A stretch of DNA of 64,000 nucleotides from Bacillota bacterium (GCA_023386955.1 JAEWIS010000003.1:1-64000); one strand, 5' to 3'; numbered from the stretch's first letter, positions 8,304 through 19,518 are shown. A program made the numbers and translations. Notes: generated by a model from the sequence alone, not told the origin.

Positions 8304-8741
8304 TTATCCGCGAAGTTCCCAAACTTCGGGTTGTTGAGCTTGATGCGGATGCTCGGCACCAGCGTACACTTTAATTCTTGTCTTCAGAGAATCACCCAGA
8401 CGGTTCTTCGGCAGCATGCCATGAACAGCCAGCTCGATCATCCGGTCCGGCTTGTTCTTCAGCATTTCGCCTGCAGAAGTAGCCTTCAAACCACCCGGAT
8501 AGTGGGAGTGACGGTAGTACATTTTTTGAGTGAGCTTCTTGCCGGTCAGTTCGATTTTGTCAGCGTTAATTACGATAACGAAATCGCCGCCGTCCACATG
8601 AGGGGTAAAATCCGGTTTATGTTTACCGCGAATGATACCGGCCACTTCACTGGCCAGACGGCCGAGGGTTTTGCCTTCGGCGTCTACGAGATACCATTTG
8701 CGTTCGGCTGCATTGCCTTTAGGCATATATGTCGTACGCAT
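8304..8741 (-). CDS. rplM: 50S ribosomal protein L13
   Basis: This early-assembly large-subunit protein has 145 residues and contains the signature segment HSHYPGGLK. The reading frame stays open upstream to 8954, but ATG at 8741 (MRTTYMPKG) has AGGAGG upstream and matches the family N-terminus. It is paired with rpsI. A structured leader and a possible promoter lie between truA and this gene. Confidence 0.97.
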   Translation of the reverse strand: MRTTYMPKGNAAERKWYLVDAEGKTLGRLASEVAGIIRGKHKPDFTPHVDGGDFVIVINADKIELTGKKLTQKMYYRHSHYPGGLKATSAGEMLKNKPDRMIELAVHGMLPKNRLGDSLKTRIKVYAGAEHPHQAQQPEVWELRG

Positions 8742-8827
8742 CTTGATCCTCCTAAGAGTTATTGCGCCAGTACATCTGGCATCATAAGCAATAATAATAT
8801 ATACGTATAAAAGCACACAATCAGCAA
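8742..8827 (-). promoter_or_regulatory. possible rplM promoter and leader
   Basis: A TTGCTG (8822-8827) lies 17-18 bases before an A/T-rich GTATATAT stretch. The leader contains a small CCAG / CTGG hairpin shortly before the ribosome-binding site, which may be the L13 autoregulatory leader known in Bacillales. The -10 is poorly defined, so this is tentative. Confidence 0.35.
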
Positions 8828-8867
8828 GCTGACTTGCGGCCATTATGCGGTAGTACGATACTGCAGG

Positions 8868-8921
8868 GTCGGTTGCTTCACAACTCGGGGCAAGTGGGGG
8901 TGCCAGTTGTGAAACACCAAC
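8868..8921. repeat. long imperfect inverted repeat between truA and rplM
   Basis: Arms at 8868-8885 (GTCGGTTGCTTCACAACT) and 8905-8921 (AGTTGTGAAACACCAAC) pair over most of their length around a 19-base G-rich loop. No T run follows on either strand, so it is not a standard intrinsic terminator. It may be a processing or regulatory hairpin in the truA-rplM spacer. Confidence 0.6.
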
Positions 8922-8957
8922 AATTATGATACTACACTCTCTGCCAAATGGCAAGCA

Positions 8958-9722
8958 TTAATCGTACTCGACTCGCCATAAAGTTAAACCGTGTGCTTCA
9001 GCCGTCGGACCCGCCAGACGCCGGTTTTTGGCTTCCAGAATTCTTTTCATGTCCTCAGGCCGACGTTTTCCTTGCCCGATTTGGATTAGCGTTCCCGCCA
9101 TAATCCGGACCATATTGTAGAGAAATCCGTTTCCGGTTATTTCAAAATGGATCGAGCGCGCTAATTCGTCCCCCGGCAGCGGATCATGCAGGACAAGCAG
9201 ATCGGCATCATAAATGGTTCTGACCCTTGAATCCTTATCGCATCTGACGGTGCAAAAGGAAGTAAAATCATGGGTTCCCTTTATATACGTCAGTGCTTCC
9301 TTCATTGCCGCGGTATCCAGCTTCCTATGATCATGAAAGCGGGTACGGGTATAAAACAAATCCGGAAATTTGGAGTTTTGGATCACGTAACGGTATGTCT
9401 TCAATTTAGCGGACCGGCGGGCATGGAAGTCAAGGGGCATTTCCCGGGCCTCATAAACCACGATGTCGTTGGGAAGCCTTGTATTAAGAGCAATGCTCCA
9501 CCGTTCGACGGGGATAGTCGACTCTGTATGGAAATGCGCCACTTGAGCCCTGGCATGCACACCGGCATCGGTACGTCCGGACCCGTGCAATTTGACGGTT
9601 TCTCCAGTCAACAGCCGGATTGCCGCCTCCAGGTGATCCTGAACGGTATTGCCGCCGGGCTGTGTCTGGAAGCCGTAATAGCCGGTTCCGTCGTAACCGA
9701 TTACCAAGGCAATGTTCCTCAC
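8958..9722 (-). CDS. truA: tRNA pseudouridine(38-40) synthase TruA
   Basis: A protein of about 254 residues that isomerises uridines 38-40 in the tRNA anticodon arm. The N-terminal ALVIGYDGTGYYGFQ and the catalytic segment GRTDAGVHARAQVAHF (catalytic Asp within RTDAG) are intact. GTG at 9722 (VRNIALVIG), preceded by GGAGG, is chosen over the GTG at 9752. The ecfA1-ecfA2-ecfT transporter genes that usually separate rplQ from truA in Bacillus are missing. Confidence 0.94.
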   Translation of the reverse strand: MRNIALVIGYDGTGYYGFQTQPGGNTVQDHLEAAIRLLTGETVKLHGSGRTDAGVHARAQVAHFHTESTIPVERWSIALNTRLPNDIVVYEAREMPLDFHARRSAKLKTYRYVIQNSKFPDLFYTRTRFHDHRKLDTAAMKEALTYIKGTHDFTSFCTVRCDKDSRVRTIYDADLLVLHDPLPGDELARSIHFEITGNGFLYNMVRIMAGTLIQIGQGKRRPEDMKRILEAKNRRLAGPTAEAHGLTLWRVEYD

Positions 9723-9871
9723 ATGTACCTCCACAAGCCATAACATCCCCACAAAGGCATTTCATCCATTCCTGGCGCCGTACTCTTGCGGGGACCGGCA
9801 ATTACAAAAGGCGTGAATGCAAAAAGGGCTTCATCAGAATCTACGATTCCGTCCACCCTCTTCCCATTGTC

Positions 9872-10237
9872 TTACGCCCGGTCAACCAATTCAAGATATA
9901 CCATAGGAGCAGCGTCGCCGCGACGGGGACCCAGCTTCATGATACGGGTATATCCGCCTTGACGTTCGGAATAGCGGGTTGCCAATTCCGTGAACAGCTT
10001 TTGGATCGCATCTTGATCTTCAGTCGCTTTCTCTCTGCGAACAAATGCTGCGACCTGACGACGAGCGTGCAGATCTCCGCGCTTGGCAAGAGTGATCAGC
10101 TTTTCGGCGATGGAACGAACTTCCTTCGCTTTAGCTTCAGTTGTTTCGATGCGTTCATGTATGAACAAGTCAGTGACCAGATCGCGGAAAAGAGCTTTTC
10201 TCGCGCTGGAGTCACGACCCAACTTTTGGTATGCCAC
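9872..10237 (-). CDS. rplQ: 50S ribosomal protein L17
   Basis: It has 121 residues and begins [16 protein letters not shown], with the [12 protein letters not shown] segment and C-terminal YLELVDRA typical of the Bacillales protein. It follows rpoA by about 80 bases and closes the alpha cluster. I see no strong intrinsic terminator in the 150 bases before truA. Confidence 0.97.
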   Translation of the reverse strand: MAYQKLGRDSSARKALFRDLVTDLFIHERIETTEAKAKEVRSIAEKLITLAKRGDLHARRQVAAFVRREKATEDQDAIQKLFTELATRYSERQGGYTRIMKLGPRRGDAAPMVYLELVDRA

Positions 10238-10318
10238 TATTGTTCCCTCCTTAAAATCCTTTTGCTGGCTTTGAGTTACCCCAAAGCGCTTCGTGGCAGG
10301 CCGAAGGTCAAGCAGGTC

Positions 10319-11263
10319 TTAATCTTCTGTACGAAGTCCCAGTCCCAACTCTTCCAGCTTCTCCTGCACTTCCTCCAAAGACTTGCGGCCGAGGTTCCGG
10401 ACCTTCATCATGTCTTCTTCGGTTTTGGTGATCAGTTCCTGAACCGTATTGATACCGGCGCGCTTCAGGCAGTTGTAAGAGCGGACAGACAGATCCAGTT
10501 CCTCGATGGTCATCTCCAGAACCTTTTCCTTCTTGTCCTCTTCCTTCTCCACCATAATCTCCGCATCCTTGGCCTCATCAGTCAGACCGACGAAGAGCAT
10601 CAGATGCTCGGTGAGGATCTTCGCGCCGATGCTTACCGCTTCTTCCGGACGGATGCTGCCATCAGTCCAGACTTCCAGGGTAAGCTTATCATAGTTGGTC
10701 ACTTGACCAACCCGGGTGTTCTCTACTGCATAGTTCACACGAGTAATCGGCGTATAGATGGAATCAATCGGAATAACCCCGATGGGGGTATCCTCCCGCT
10801 TGTTCTTATCCGCAGATACGTATCCCCGGCCTCTATTCGCATGAATGCGCATATGCAGGCGGGCATCGGTTGACAGCGTAGCAATGAGAAGGTCCGGGTT
10901 CAGGATTTCCACGTCGCTGTCCGTACGGATATCGCCGGCAAAAACCTGACCTTCCCCTTCTGCATCGATCTCGAGAACTTTTTCTTCGTCGGAATGAATC
11001 TTTAACGATAGACCCTTCAGGTTCAGGATAATCTCTGTTACGTCTTCAACAACTCCGGGAATCGTGGAGAACTCATGCAGCACGCCGTCGATATGAACGG
11101 AAGTGACAGCAGCCCCCGGCAAGGAGGACAGAAGAATCCGGCGCAGAGAGTTACCGAGCGTCGTGCCGTATCCGCGCTCAAGCGGTTCGACCACGAATTT
11201 ACCATACGTGCCGTCATCGTGGATCGTTACGGTCTCTATTTTCGGCTTTTCAATCTCTATCAT
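10319..11263 (-). CDS. rpoA: DNA-directed RNA polymerase subunit alpha
   Basis: A 314-residue subunit with an N-terminal dimerisation domain ([22 protein letters not shown]), an acidic linker around residues 228-242, and a C-terminal domain ([16 protein letters not shown]...[11 protein letters not shown]) that contacts UP elements and activators. ATG at 11263 is the family start and has GGAGGG upstream; the frame extends artificially to 11344. It lies between rpsK and rplQ. Confidence 0.98.
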   Translation of the reverse strand: MIEIEKPKIETVTIHDDGTYGKFVVEPLERGYGTTLGNSLRRILLSSLPGAAVTSVHIDGVLHEFSTIPGVVEDVTEIILNLKGLSLKIHSDEEKVLEIDAEGEGQVFAGDIRTDSDVEILNPDLLIATLSTDARLHMRIHANRGRGYVSADKNKREDTPIGVIPIDSIYTPITRVNYAVENTRVGQVTNYDKLTLEVWTDGSIRPEEAVSIGAKILTEHLMLFVGLTDEAKDAEIMVEKEEDKKEKVLEMTIEELDLSVRSYNCLKRAGINTVQELITKTEEDMMKVRNLGRKSLEEVQEKLEELGLGLRTED

Positions 11264-11390
11264 TAAAATACCCTCCTTCGAAACGTCGTTCCGTCTGGAT
11301 ACGATTATGCACCATAAATCAAGTAGTATGCCTATCCCTTCCAAACATTATTCACATGTTTGAAAGTTTTATACCACTGTACCAGCTTGA

Positions 11391-11789
11391 TTATACGCGG
11401 CGACGTTTAGGCGGGCGGCAACCGTTATGGGGAATCGGGGTTACGTCCTTGATCAGGTTAACTTCAAGACCTGCAGCCTGCAAAGAGCGGATAGCTGCTT
11501 CGCGGCCTGCACCAGGACCCTTAACCATAACTTCAACTGCTTTCATACCATGCTCCATTGCGCTCTTCGCAGCGGACTCAGCTGCCATTTGAGCGGCAAA
11601 CGGAGTGCTCTTACGAGAGCCTTTGAAGCCCAGGTTACCGGCGGATGCCCAGGAAATTGCGTTTCCGTGGGGATCGGTGATGGTAACAATGGTGTTGTTG
11701 AAGGTGGAGCGGATATGGGCAACACCGGACTCGATGTTTTTCCGGTCGCGGCGTTTGGTACGAACGACTTTGGATTTAGGCTTTGCCAT
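11391..11789 (-). CDS. rpsK: 30S ribosomal protein S11
   Basis: It has 132 residues. The conserved [16 protein letters not shown] core and the C-terminal [18 protein letters not shown] tail, which sits near the mRNA exit and anti-Shine-Dalgarno region, are present. It lies 19 bases downstream of rpsM in the alpha cluster. Confidence 0.98.
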   Translation of the reverse strand: MAKPKSKVVRTKRRDRKNIESGVAHIRSTFNNTIVTITDPHGNAISWASAGNLGFKGSRKSTPFAAQMAAESAAKSAMEHGMKAVEVMVKGPGAGREAAIRSLQAAGLEVNLIKDVTPIPHNGCRPPKRRRV

Positions 11790-11808
11790 TGCGGGTTATC
11801 CCTCCTTC

Positions 11809-12177
11809 TTACTTCTTCTTGTTCGCTACAGTACGGCGAGGACCCTTGCGCGTACGAGCGTTTGTTTTGGTACGTTGACCACGAACAGGCAGGCCGCGAC
11901 GGTGACGAACACCGCGGTAGCAGCCAATTTCGATCAAACGCTTAATGCTGAGGGAAACCTCACGGCGCAGATCGCCTTCCACCTTGATGTTGTGGTCGAT
12001 GTATTCGCGGAGTTTGCTGACTTCATCTTCAGTCAGATCGCGGATACGGGTGTCCGGGCTAATACCGGTAGCAGCAATAATCTTTTGGGAAGTGGCTTTG
12101 CCAATTCCGAAAATGTACGTCAGTCCAATTTCCACGCGCTTGTCGCGCGGCAAGTCTACACCAGATATACGGGCCAT
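11809..12177 (-). CDS. rpsM: 30S ribosomal protein S13
   Basis: It has 122 residues and begins [22 protein letters not shown]. The helix-two-turn-helix and the C-terminal [14 protein letters not shown] tail, which contacts tRNA and the head-body bridge, are intact. It lies between rpmJ and rpsK with short spacers. Confidence 0.98.
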   Translation of the reverse strand: MARISGVDLPRDKRVEIGLTYIFGIGKATSQKIIAATGISPDTRIRDLTEDEVSKLREYIDHNIKVEGDLRREVSLSIKRLIEIGCYRGVRHRRGLPVRGQRTKTNARTRKGPRRTVANKKK

Positions 12178-12198
12178 GTTAGAGACACAACCTCCTTT

Positions 12199-12395
<197 letters not shown>

Positions 12396-12409
12396 AATGT
12401 TCCAGCCAT

Positions 12410-12628
12410 TTATTTGTAACGGTACGTAATCCGGCCTCTGGTCAGGTCATAGGGGGACAGTTCCACTGTCACCTTGTCGCCCGGCAGGATTCGGATAAAG
12501 TGCATCCGGATTTTGCCGGACACATGGGCCAATATCTTATGACCGTTTTCCAACTCTACTTTAAACATCGCATTGGGAAGCGGCTCGATGACCGTTCCTT
12601 CCACTTCAATAACATCTTCTTTGGCCAC
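12410..12628 (-). CDS. infA: translation initiation factor IF-1
   Basis: A 72-residue single OB-fold protein beginning [19 protein letters not shown] and ending GRITYRYK, the standard length. It binds the 30S A site and helps IF-2 and IF-3 at initiation. GGAG lies upstream of the ATG. It is located after the KOW-domain gene and before rpmJ. Confidence 0.97.
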   Translation of the reverse strand: MAKEDVIEVEGTVIEPLPNAMFKVELENGHKILAHVSGKIRMHFIRILPGDKVTVELSPYDLTRGRITYRYK

Positions 12629-12664
12629 GGGTGATTCTCCTTTCGCTTCGAGCTTCCGTCTTGG

Positions 12665-12952
12665 TTAGGAAGGGAGGTACTTGGCCAGCGCATGACGCAG
12701 CTTGCCGTTGGTTACCCGTCCCGTTTCCATTAAACTGTTGACGACAATGTCGCTGGTTTCATTCTGCAGCTCCAGGTGAAGCAGGTTTTTCTTCTTCGGG
12801 TGATCGAACTTGCGGGTCCGACCATCTGCAATCAGCACGCTCCGCTGGTCGACGAGACCAACAATGACAGCAAAGTCGCCGCTGTCCCGTCCTCGCAGAA
12901 TTTTGACAATTTGGCCGAGTTGGGGAACTTTTGCGATTTCCACGATTCTCAC
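12665..12952 (-). CDS. KOW-domain RNA-binding protein (L14e/L27e-like)
   Basis: A 95-residue protein with an N-terminal KOW motif (VPQLGQIVKILRGRDSGD) of the type in L14e/L6e/L27e-like proteins, corresponding to the small ORF between map and infA in Bacillus. The presumed role is RNA or ribosome binding, but its exact job is unknown. The start is GTG and abuts the map stop codon, so translation is probably coupled. Confidence 0.8.
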   Translation of the reverse strand: MRIVEIAKVPQLGQIVKILRGRDSGDFAVIVGLVDQRSVLIADGRTRKFDHPKKKNLLHLELQNETSDIVVNSLMETGRVTNGKLRHALAKYLPS

Positions 12953-13699
12953 CTACAACATAGTAAGGATTTCGTAGCCATCCGCCGTAACCGCAACCGT
13001 ATGTTCAAAGTGCGCGCATAACGCTCCATCTACCGTCACGACCGTCCAATTATCCTCCAGGGTGCGAACGAAGCGTTCGCCTGCATTGACCATCGGCTCG
13101 ATGGCCAACACCATGCCTGCTTTGAGACGCGGCCCCCTGTCCGGACTGCCGTAATTGGGAATCTGGGGTTCTTCGTGCAGCTTCCGGCCGATTCCGTGTC
13201 CGACATACTCCCGTACCACGGAAAACCCTTCACCTTCGATACATTTCTGTATTGCATGTGAAACCGTATAAAGACGAACATCCGGTTTGATCAGTTCCAG
13301 TCCTTGATACAAGGACTTTTCCGTAACCTCCAGAAGCTTTTGGGCCTCCGCCGAAATATCCCCAACGGGATAAGTCCAAGCCGAATCGCCGTGATAGCCT
13401 TTATATTCCGCCCCTATATCCAAGCTGATAATGTCGCCTTCGTTTAAGACCCGGTCACCGGGAATCCCATGTACCAGCTCTTCGTTGACCGAAGCACAGA
13501 TGCTGCCGGGAAAACCGCCATAGCCTTTGAAGGATGGTATTGCATCCCTGCTGCGAATGTACTCTTCTGCGATCTGATCCAACTGTTTGGTCGTTACGCC
13601 CGGGCGGATCGCCTTGGCCAGCACTTGATGCGTTTCGGCAACAATGCGCCCGGCTTCCCGCATGATGAGCAATTCGCTCTCGGACTTGCAGATGATCAT
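12953..13699 (-). CDS. map: methionine aminopeptidase, type I
   Basis: A 248-residue enzyme that removes the initiator methionine. The metal ligands are visible in [15 protein letters not shown] (two Asp), [12 protein letters not shown] (His), AIEPM (Glu) and the late FEHTVAV (Glu). The ATG overlaps the adk stop by four bases (ATGA), so the two are translationally coupled, in the standard secY-adk-map order. Confidence 0.97.
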   Translation of the reverse strand: MIICKSESELLIMREAGRIVAETHQVLAKAIRPGVTTKQLDQIAEEYIRSRDAIPSFKGYGGFPGSICASVNEELVHGIPGDRVLNEGDIISLDIGAEYKGYHGDSAWTYPVGDISAEAQKLLEVTEKSLYQGLELIKPDVRLYTVSHAIQKCIEGEGFSVVREYVGHGIGRKLHEEPQIPNYGSPDRGPRLKAGMVLAIEPMVNAGERFVRTLEDNWTVVTVDGALCAHFEHTVAVTADGYEILTML

Positions 13700-14349
13700 T
13701 CGCCAAGACCTCGCAGTATGGAGCTGATTTCCGCGGTAACCAGTTGGATGTCCTGTTCACCGTTAACTTCTTTCAGGACCCCTTTGTTCCGGTAGTAATC
13801 CAGAAGCGGTGCGGTTTTGCTCGAGTATTCGTCAAGCCTGGTACCGACTTTTTCCTCTGTATCATCGGAGCGCTGGTAGAGCTCACCGGAGCACTTGTCG
13901 CAAACACCTTCGTGTTGCGGCGGGTTGAACATGACATGATAGGTTGCTCCACAGGATTTGCAGATGCGCCGTCCGGTCAGACGGGCCAACAGCAGGCTGC
14001 GGTCTACCACCAGATTGAAAACCACATCGATTTTCTTCTCCAGCTCAGTCATCATCCCATCAAGGCTCTCAGCTTGCTGAAGAGTCCGGGGAAAGCCATC
14101 AAGCAGAAAGCCGGCATTGCAGTCCGGTTGGGCCAAGCGTTCACGCACAATTCCGTTTGTGATCTCATCCGGTACCAACAGTCCCTTATCCACATAGCCT
14201 TTTGCTTCCACACCCATCGGTGTGCCTTGACTCATCGCTGCCCGAAACGCATCCCCTGTCGAAATATGCGGAATGTGAAATTCATTAACGATGTACTCAG
14301 CTTGGGTCCCTTTACCGGCTCCGGGAGGACCCATAAACAGAATGTTCAT
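13696..14349 (-). CDS. adk: adenylate kinase
   Basis: This 217-residue enzyme interconverts AMP+ATP and two ADP. It carries the P-loop [16 protein letters not shown], and a zinc-binding LID with CKSCG...CDKC, the four-cysteine form of Gram-positive kinases. ATG at 14349 ([10 protein letters not shown]) is the family start, although the frame opens at 14382. It overlaps map by four bases. Confidence 0.98.
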   Translation of the reverse strand: MNILFMGPPGAGKGTQAEYIVNEFHIPHISTGDAFRAAMSQGTPMGVEAKGYVDKGLLVPDEITNGIVRERLAQPDCNAGFLLDGFPRTLQQAESLDGMMTELEKKIDVVFNLVVDRSLLLARLTGRRICKSCGATYHVMFNPPQHEGVCDKCSGELYQRSDDTEEKVGTRLDEYSSKTAPLLDYYRNKGVLKEVNGEQDIQLVTAEISSILRGLGE

Positions 14350-14427
14350 GCCTCGCTTACCTCCCCCGAAGGAGATCGACAAAAACCAGTCGCTGATTTT
14401 CGCCGATCCTTTTATCTATCCCGTCTG

Positions 14428-15729
14428 TTACTTGTTGATAAAACCCTTGTAGTGGCGTTTGATCAGCTGGCTTTCAATCTGCTTCATGGTATCGAGACCA
14501 ACGCCGACCACGATAAGCAGCGATGTACCGCCGATCCGAACGGAGTTCGGCAGATCCGCCAGGTTGGACAACACTACGGGAAGCAAGGAGATGAGCGACA
14601 GGAAAATCGCACCGGACAATGTGATGCGGGTCATAACGCGGGTCAGGTAAGTGGCCGTTGTTTTGCCCGGACGCACGCCAGGGATATATCCGCCATTCTT
14701 CTTCATATTGTCAGCCATTTGCACCGGGTTAAACTGCACAAAAGTGTAGAAGAACGTAAACCCGATGATCATGAGAACAAACAAAACCATACCAAGCGGA
14801 CGCTGGTAGGTGAAGTGTTGCATAATCCAGTCGGCTACTGCATTACCTCTCCAAAATTGAGCAATGGTGGAGGGGAAATACAGAAGGGAGGAGGCGAAGA
14901 TGACCGGGATAACTCCCGCGGCATTCACCTTCAGGGGAAGGTGGGTCGATTGACCGCCGTACATCTTGCGTCCGACTACCCGTTTGGCATACTGAACCGG
15001 AATTTTGCGAACGCCCTGTTGAACAAAGATAACGCCCACCACAATCACCAGGATGGCAACCAGAAGCAGGATCAGCTTGATGATGTTGAAGAACAAGGCA
15101 TCACCGGCATCTTTGAACATCTTCAGGTAAATCTGCTGTGCATTGGATGGGAACGATGCGACAATCCCCGCAAAGATGATGATGGAGATACCGTTGCCGA
15201 TTCCATTCTCCGTGATTTGTTCCCCTAACCACATCAGGAAAGCCGTACCCGCAGTCAACACAATCGCAATCATCAGATAGGTTGTGAAGCTCGGATCAAT
15301 CACAAGACCGCTGAAATAGTTGTTGAAACCGATGGACATACCAAAGGCTTGAATCATCCCTAAAACAACGGTTCCGTACCTTGTAATTTGAGTGGACTTC
15401 TTCCGGCCAGCTTCGCCTTCCTTGGCCCATTGAGCCAGGATCGGCACCACGTCCATAGACAAGAGCTGCACGATGATCGAAGCTGTAATGTAAGGCATGA
15501 TCCCCATTGCGAAAATAGAGAACTGGAAGAGCGCGCCACCCGAGAAGATGTTCATCATCCCGAAAATATCGGCATTCTGCTGGTCTGTGGCCGACAGAAC
15601 GTCAGTATTGATATTGGGCACCGGAATAAAAGCGCCAATACGGTAGACGATCAAAACGGCCAGAGTGAATAAAATCCGTCTACGGAGGTCGTCTACTTTC
15701 ATGATGTTGGAAATGGTTTTAAACATCAA
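14428..15729 (-). CDS. secY: preprotein translocase subunit SecY
   Basis: A 433-residue channel protein with ten predicted membrane helices. It begins [18 protein letters not shown] and includes the conserved GSGGALFQ-like FSGGALFQ segment of TM2 and a positively charged C-terminal RHYKGFINK. With SecE (also in this window) it forms the Sec translocon. Its start overlaps the rplO stop, indicating coupling. Confidence 0.98.
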   Translation of the reverse strand: MMFKTISNIMKVDDLRRRILFTLAVLIVYRIGAFIPVPNINTDVLSATDQQNADIFGMMNIFSGGALFQFSIFAMGIMPYITASIIVQLLSMDVVPILAQWAKEGEAGRKKSTQITRYGTVVLGMIQAFGMSIGFNNYFSGLVIDPSFTTYLMIAIVLTAGTAFLMWLGEQITENGIGNGISIIIFAGIVASFPSNAQQIYLKMFKDAGDALFFNIIKLILLLVAILVIVVGVIFVQQGVRKIPVQYAKRVVGRKMYGGQSTHLPLKVNAAGVIPVIFASSLLYFPSTIAQFWRGNAVADWIMQHFTYQRPLGMVLFVLMIIGFTFFYTFVQFNPVQMADNMKKNGGYIPGVRPGKTTATYLTRVMTRITLSGAIFLSLISLLPVVLSNLADLPNSVRIGGTSLLIVVGVGLDTMKQIESQLIKRHYKGFINK

Positions 15730-16166
15730 ATCACCTCGGATGTACCGCCGGCAGCCGTGATCTTCTCTACCGCAGATTGGGAGAACTTATTCGCTTTTAC
15801 TGTCAAGCTAACAGTCAGCTCACCGTTGCCCAGGATCTTAATGCCATCCTTTTGGTTTTTCACAACGCCGGTTTCCTTAAGGGATTCCGGAGTCACCACG
15901 GTACCTGCTGCGAACCGGTTCAGATCCTCCAAGTTCACAATTGCGTATTCCACGCGATTGAAGTTTTTGAATCCACGCTTAGGCAAACGACGGAACAACG
16001 GGTTTTGACCGCCCTCAAATCCAGGACGAACGCCGCCGCCGGACCGAGCCCACTGACCTTTAGAACCGCGGGTTGCGGTTTTGCCCATGCCGCTACCGAT
16101 ACCGCGACCAACACGTTTTTTCGGATGTTTGGACCCAGGAGCAGGAGAAAGTTCATGTAACTTCAT
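15726..16166 (-). CDS. rplO: 50S ribosomal protein L15
   Basis: It has 146 residues, with the glycine/arginine-rich N-terminal extension [14 protein letters not shown] that penetrates 23S rRNA and a globular C-terminus. It precedes secY with a four-base overlap and follows rpmD. Confidence 0.98.
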   Translation of the reverse strand: MKLHELSPAPGSKHPKKRVGRGIGSGMGKTATRGSKGQWARSGGGVRPGFEGGQNPLFRRLPKRGFKNFNRVEYAIVNLEDLNRFAAGTVVTPESLKETGVVKNQKDGIKILGNGELTVSLTVKANKFSQSAVEKITAAGGTSEVI

Positions 16167-16223
16167 CGTTTGTGCACCTCCTATTCATTTATCTTTTATC
16201 TGTAAATCATTACGTACATCAAG

Positions 16224-16412
16224 TTATGCGTCAACTTCCACAACTTCAACCAGATGGCTGACCTTGGCAATCATGCCGCGGATTGCAGCGTTGTCCTGGT
16301 GAATAGCGGAAGAGTTAGTCTTGCGCAAGCCCAGAGTGCGAACGGTAACCCGTTGGTTTTCCGGACGGCCAATCAGGCTCTTCTTCAGGGTTACTTGCAG
16401 TTGCTTTGCCAT
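16224..16412 (-). CDS. rpmD: 50S ribosomal protein L30
   Basis: A 62-residue bacterial-type L30 containing [25 protein letters not shown] sequence around residues 10-30. It lies between rpsE and rplO as in the standard spc order. Confidence 0.97.
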   Translation of the reverse strand: MAKQLQVTLKKSLIGRPENQRVTVRTLGLRKTNSSAIHQDNAAIRGMIAKVSHLVEVVEVDA

Positions 16413-16424
16413 GGTTATTCCTCC

Positions 16425-16922
16425 TTAACCTAACAGCTCAGCTACAGTTTTGCCACGGAGTTTTGCAACATCCTCGGCTTTCTTAAGGCGTTGAAGGCCT
16501 TCGATTGTAGCGTTGACCATATTGATGGAGTTGGAAGAACCCAGGGATTTGGTGAGGATATCGCCAACGCCCGCCAATTCCAGTACTGCACGAACCGGAC
16601 CGCCTGCAATCACACCGGTACCTTCGCTGGCCGGCTTCAGGAGCACACGTCCTGCGCCGAACTTACCGATAACCAGGTGAGGAATCGTTGTTTTAACCAG
16701 AGGAACGTAAACCAGGTTCTTCTTGGCGTCATCAATGCCTTTTTTGATGGCATCGCCAACTTCAGATGCTTTGCCGATACCAGCTCCGACCCAGCCGTTG
16801 CCGTCGCCGACAACAACCAGCGCACTGAAGCTGAAACGGCGTCCGCCCTTAACAACCTTGGCAACACGGTTGATGTGGACCGTTTTATCTTTCAGTTCTA
16901 ACGTATTAGGATCTACGCGCAA
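16425..16922 (-). CDS. rpsE: 30S ribosomal protein S5
   Basis: A 165-residue protein with an N-terminal double-stranded RNA-binding fold ([21 protein letters not shown]) and a C-terminal S5D2 fold. The loop with KGGRRFSF, where spectinomycin-resistance changes cluster, looks like the sensitive form. The start codon is TTG (LRVDPNT), preceded by AAGGAGG. Confidence 0.97.
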   Translation of the reverse strand: MRVDPNTLELKDKTVHINRVAKVVKGGRRFSFSALVVVGDGNGWVGAGIGKASEVGDAIKKGIDDAKKNLVYVPLVKTTIPHLVIGKFGAGRVLLKPASEGTGVIAGGPVRAVLELAGVGDILTKSLGSSNSINMVNATIEGLQRLKKAEDVAKLRGKTVAELLG

Positions 16923-16940
16923 GTTACTAACCTCCTTTTA

Positions 16941-17303
16941 TTAAAAATCAAGACCAGCTTCACGAGCTGCATCGGCCAACGCTTGAACACGTCCGTGGTA
17001 CAGGTAACCGCTGCGGTCGAATACGACCTTCTCGACACCCTTTTCCTTGGCACGTTGTGCGATCAAAGCTCCGATTTGCTTGGCTGCTTCAATGTTGCCG
17101 CCGTTTGCGATACCGGATTCCTTCTCTACAGTAGAGGCGGATACCAGGGTTACACCCTTTGCATCGTCAATGACTTGAGCATAAATATGCTTGGCGGAAC
17201 GGAATATGTTGAGGCGGGGACGCTCAGTTGTGCCTTCAATCTTCTTGCGCACACGCAGGTGGCGCTTCAGACGGGCTTGGTTTTTATCGCCTTTGGTAAT
17301 CAT
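16941..17303 (-). CDS. rplR: 50S ribosomal protein L18
   Basis: This 5S rRNA-binding protein has 120 residues. Conserved segments [19 protein letters not shown] and [20 protein letters not shown] are present. It lies between rplF and rpsE. Confidence 0.98.
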   Translation of the reverse strand: MITKGDKNQARLKRHLRVRKKIEGTTERPRLNIFRSAKHIYAQVIDDAKGVTLVSASTVEKESGIANGGNIEAAKQIGALIAQRAKEKGVEKVVFDRSGYLYHGRVQALADAAREAGLDF

Positions 17304-17368
17304 CCTTATGGTTCACTCCCTTCAGCTTGCTTGCAAGAAAACTGCTAAACCGGGCTTATGCCGCGGCA

Positions 17369-17911
17369 TTATTTTTTCTTACCGGCTTTGCCTTCCTTAC
17401 GCAGGATGCGTTCGCCTTCGTACTTGATACCTTTGCCTTTGTAAGGCTCAGGCAGACGGACTTCACGGATCTTGGCTGCAGTTGCGCCAACCAGTTCCTT
17501 GTCAATGCCCTTAACGGTAATCTTGTTTTGGGCAGGAACGTCGAACTCGATGCCGTTTTCCGGAGTAATTTCGACAGGGTGGGAATAGCCTACGTTCAGC
17601 ACCAGCTTGTTGCCGGTCTTGTTGGCACGGTAACCGACGCCAACCAGTTCCAGGTTCTTGCTGTAGCCTTCCGTAACGCCGGATACCATGTTGGCAACCA
17701 CGCTGCGGGTAGTACCGTGCAGGGAGCGGTGAAGCTTGTTGTCGCTGGGACGCTCCACTGTAATTTCACTTGCTTCTACATTTATTTTCATATCCTTATG
17801 GACTTGACGGGACAGGGTACCTTTAGGACCGTTAACGGTAATCAGGGTATTGTCCAAAGTAACCGTAACTCCATTGGGGATAACGATTGGTTTGCGACCA
17901 ATACGAGACAT
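17369..17911 (-). CDS. rplF: 50S ribosomal protein L6
   Basis: It has 180 residues with two homologous alpha/beta domains. It begins MSRIGRKPI and the second half carries the [20 protein letters not shown] segment that contacts the sarcin-ricin region. It lies between rpsH and rplR. Confidence 0.98.
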   Translation of the reverse strand: MSRIGRKPIVIPNGVTVTLDNTLITVNGPKGTLSRQVHKDMKINVEASEITVERPSDNKLHRSLHGTTRSVVANMVSGVTEGYSKNLELVGVGYRANKTGNKLVLNVGYSHPVEITPENGIEFDVPAQNKITVKGIDKELVGATAAKIREVRLPEPYKGKGIKYEGERILRKEGKAGKKK

Positions 17912-17941
17912 GGTGACACCTCCATTCTTGTTCGTGCTTAA

Positions 17942-18340
17942 TTACCAAACGTAGCAGATTACTTCGCCGCCGGCTTTGGACTGACGAGCATCCTTGTCAG
18001 TCATGATGCCTTTGGATGTAGAGATAATCGCGATACCAAGACCGCCCAGAACGCGCGGGATTTCAGTGCTCTTGGTATAAACGCGAAGACCCGGTTTGCT
18101 GATTCGCTTCAGGCCGGAGATAACACGCTCGTTGTTGGGGCCGTATTTCAGGAAAACACGGATAATCCCCTGCTTGTTATCTTCGATATATTCAGCGTCA
18201 CGGATGAAACCTTCTTTCTTCAAAATCTCGGCGATTTCCTTCTTGATGGTGGAAGCCGGGATCTCAACGGTTTCGTGACGGACAGTGTTGGCGTTGCGGA
18301 TACGGGTAAGCATATCAGCAATAGGATCGGACATAACCAT
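17942..18340 (-). CDS. rpsH: 30S ribosomal protein S8
   Basis: It has 132 residues and begins [18 protein letters not shown], with the C-terminal [24 protein letters not shown]-binding region split over residues 108-128. It binds helix 21 of 16S rRNA. In many bacteria S8 regulates the spc operon, but I cannot see a target site here with confidence. Confidence 0.98.
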   Translation of the reverse strand: MVMSDPIADMLTRIRNANTVRHETVEIPASTIKKEIAEILKKEGFIRDAEYIEDNKQGIIRVFLKYGPNNERVISGLKRISKPGLRVYTKSTEIPRVLGGLGIAIISTSKGIMTDKDARQSKAGGEVICYVW

Positions 18341-18374
18341 GTGTTTGCGAACCTCCTTCCCAATAGTGGGGTAA

Positions 18375-18560
18375 TTACCAGCTAGCCTTCTTCACGCCAG
18401 GAATCTGGCCTTTGTATGCTAATTCGCGGAAACAAATCCGGCAAATCTTGAACTTGCGCAGTACGGAATGGGGACGGCCGCAGCGCTCGCAGCGGGTATA
18501 GGCTTGAACCTTGAATTTCGGTGCACGCTGCTGCTTAATCTTCATCGAAGTTTTTGCCAT
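18375..18560 (-). CDS. rpsZ: 30S ribosomal protein S14, type Z (zinc-binding)
   Basis: A 61-residue S14 carrying two CxxC pairs (CERC and CRIC), the zinc-binding form of the protein. It is the in-operon copy between rplE and rpsH. Bacillales often also carry a zinc-independent paralogue elsewhere, which would be outside this window. Confidence 0.97.
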   Translation of the reverse strand: MAKTSMKIKQQRAPKFKVQAYTRCERCGRPHSVLRKFKICRICFRELAYKGQIPGVKKASW

Positions 18561-18591
18561 TCTTTTTCCACCTCCGGCAGCCTCGGGGCCG

Positions 18592-19134
18592 TTACTTCAC
18601 AAACGGCATACCCAGCTGGGTTAATAATTCACGTGCTTCTTCGTCAGACTTTGCAGTGGTTACAACAACAATGTCCATACCACGGATTTTGTCGACTTTA
18701 TCATACTCGATTTCAGGAAAAATCAATTGGTCCTTGAGGCCAAGGGTGTAGTTGCCGCGGCCGTCAAAGGCTTTGTTGCTTACGCCACGGAAGTCGCGTA
18801 CGCGGGGCAGGGCTACATTGAACAGTTTGTCCATGAAGTGGTACATGCGCTCGCCACGCAGAGTTACCTTGGCACCGATAGGCATACCTTCGCGGAGCTT
18901 GAAGCCTGCGATGGATTTCTTAGCCCGGGTGACAACCGGTTTTTGACCGGCGATGCGCTGCAATTCATCCACAGCCACGTCCAAGATCTTAGAGTTGCCA
19001 ACTGCTTCGCCTACGCCCATGTTGATAACAATCTTCTCAACTTTCGGGACTTGCATAACAGTGGTATAGTTGAACTTCTGCATCAGAGCAGGAGTGATTT
19101 CATTCAGATAACGATCCTTCATTCTTGCAGTCAT
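18592..19134 (-). CDS. rplE: 50S ribosomal protein L5
   Basis: This 180-residue 5S rRNA-binding protein begins [21 protein letters not shown]. The conserved [11 protein letters not shown] and [17 protein letters not shown] segments are present. It lies between rplX and rpsZ. Confidence 0.98.
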   Translation of the reverse strand: MTARMKDRYLNEITPALMQKFNYTTVMQVPKVEKIVINMGVGEAVGNSKILDVAVDELQRIAGQKPVVTRAKKSIAGFKLREGMPIGAKVTLRGERMYHFMDKLFNVALPRVRDFRGVSNKAFDGRGNYTLGLKDQLIFPEIEYDKVDKIRGMDIVVVTTAKSDEEARELLTQLGMPFVK

Positions 19135-19161
19135 GCTTTATGGACCTCCTTTCCGGCCGTT

Positions 19162-19518
19162 TTATTTGTCGATAACTTCTCCGGATTTCTTGGCTACGCG
19201 AACCTTTTGTCCGTTTTCCAGGACCTTGTATCCTACGCGGGTAGGCTTGTTGGTTTTTGGATCCACCAGCATCACGTTAGACACGTGAATCGGAGCTTCT
19301 TGATCCAGAATTCCGCCTTGAGGATTTTGCTGAGTAGGCTTGGAGTGCTTCTTCACCATGTTAACCCCTTCAACCAGTACGCGGTTTTCCCGGGGATAAG
19401 CAGCGATGATGCGGCCTTTTTTGCCTTTATCTTTACCTGTGATGACGATGACTGTATCATCCTTCTTCACATGCAGCTTATTGTTGTGGGATTCTTTGAT
19501 TTTCTTCAGTCTTGGCAT
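19162..19518 (-). CDS. rplX: 50S ribosomal protein L24
   Basis: A KOW-fold assembly initiator of 118 residues, with [15 protein letters not shown] as the KOW motif. The N-terminus [19 protein letters not shown] is about ten residues longer than the E. coli protein. It lies between rplN and rplE. Confidence 0.97.
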   Translation of the reverse strand: MPRLKKIKESHNNKLHVKKDDTVIVITGKDKGKKGRIIAAYPRENRVLVEGVNMVKKHSKPTQQNPQGGILDQEAPIHVSNVMLVDPKTNKPTRVGYKVLENGQKVRVAKKSGEVIDK

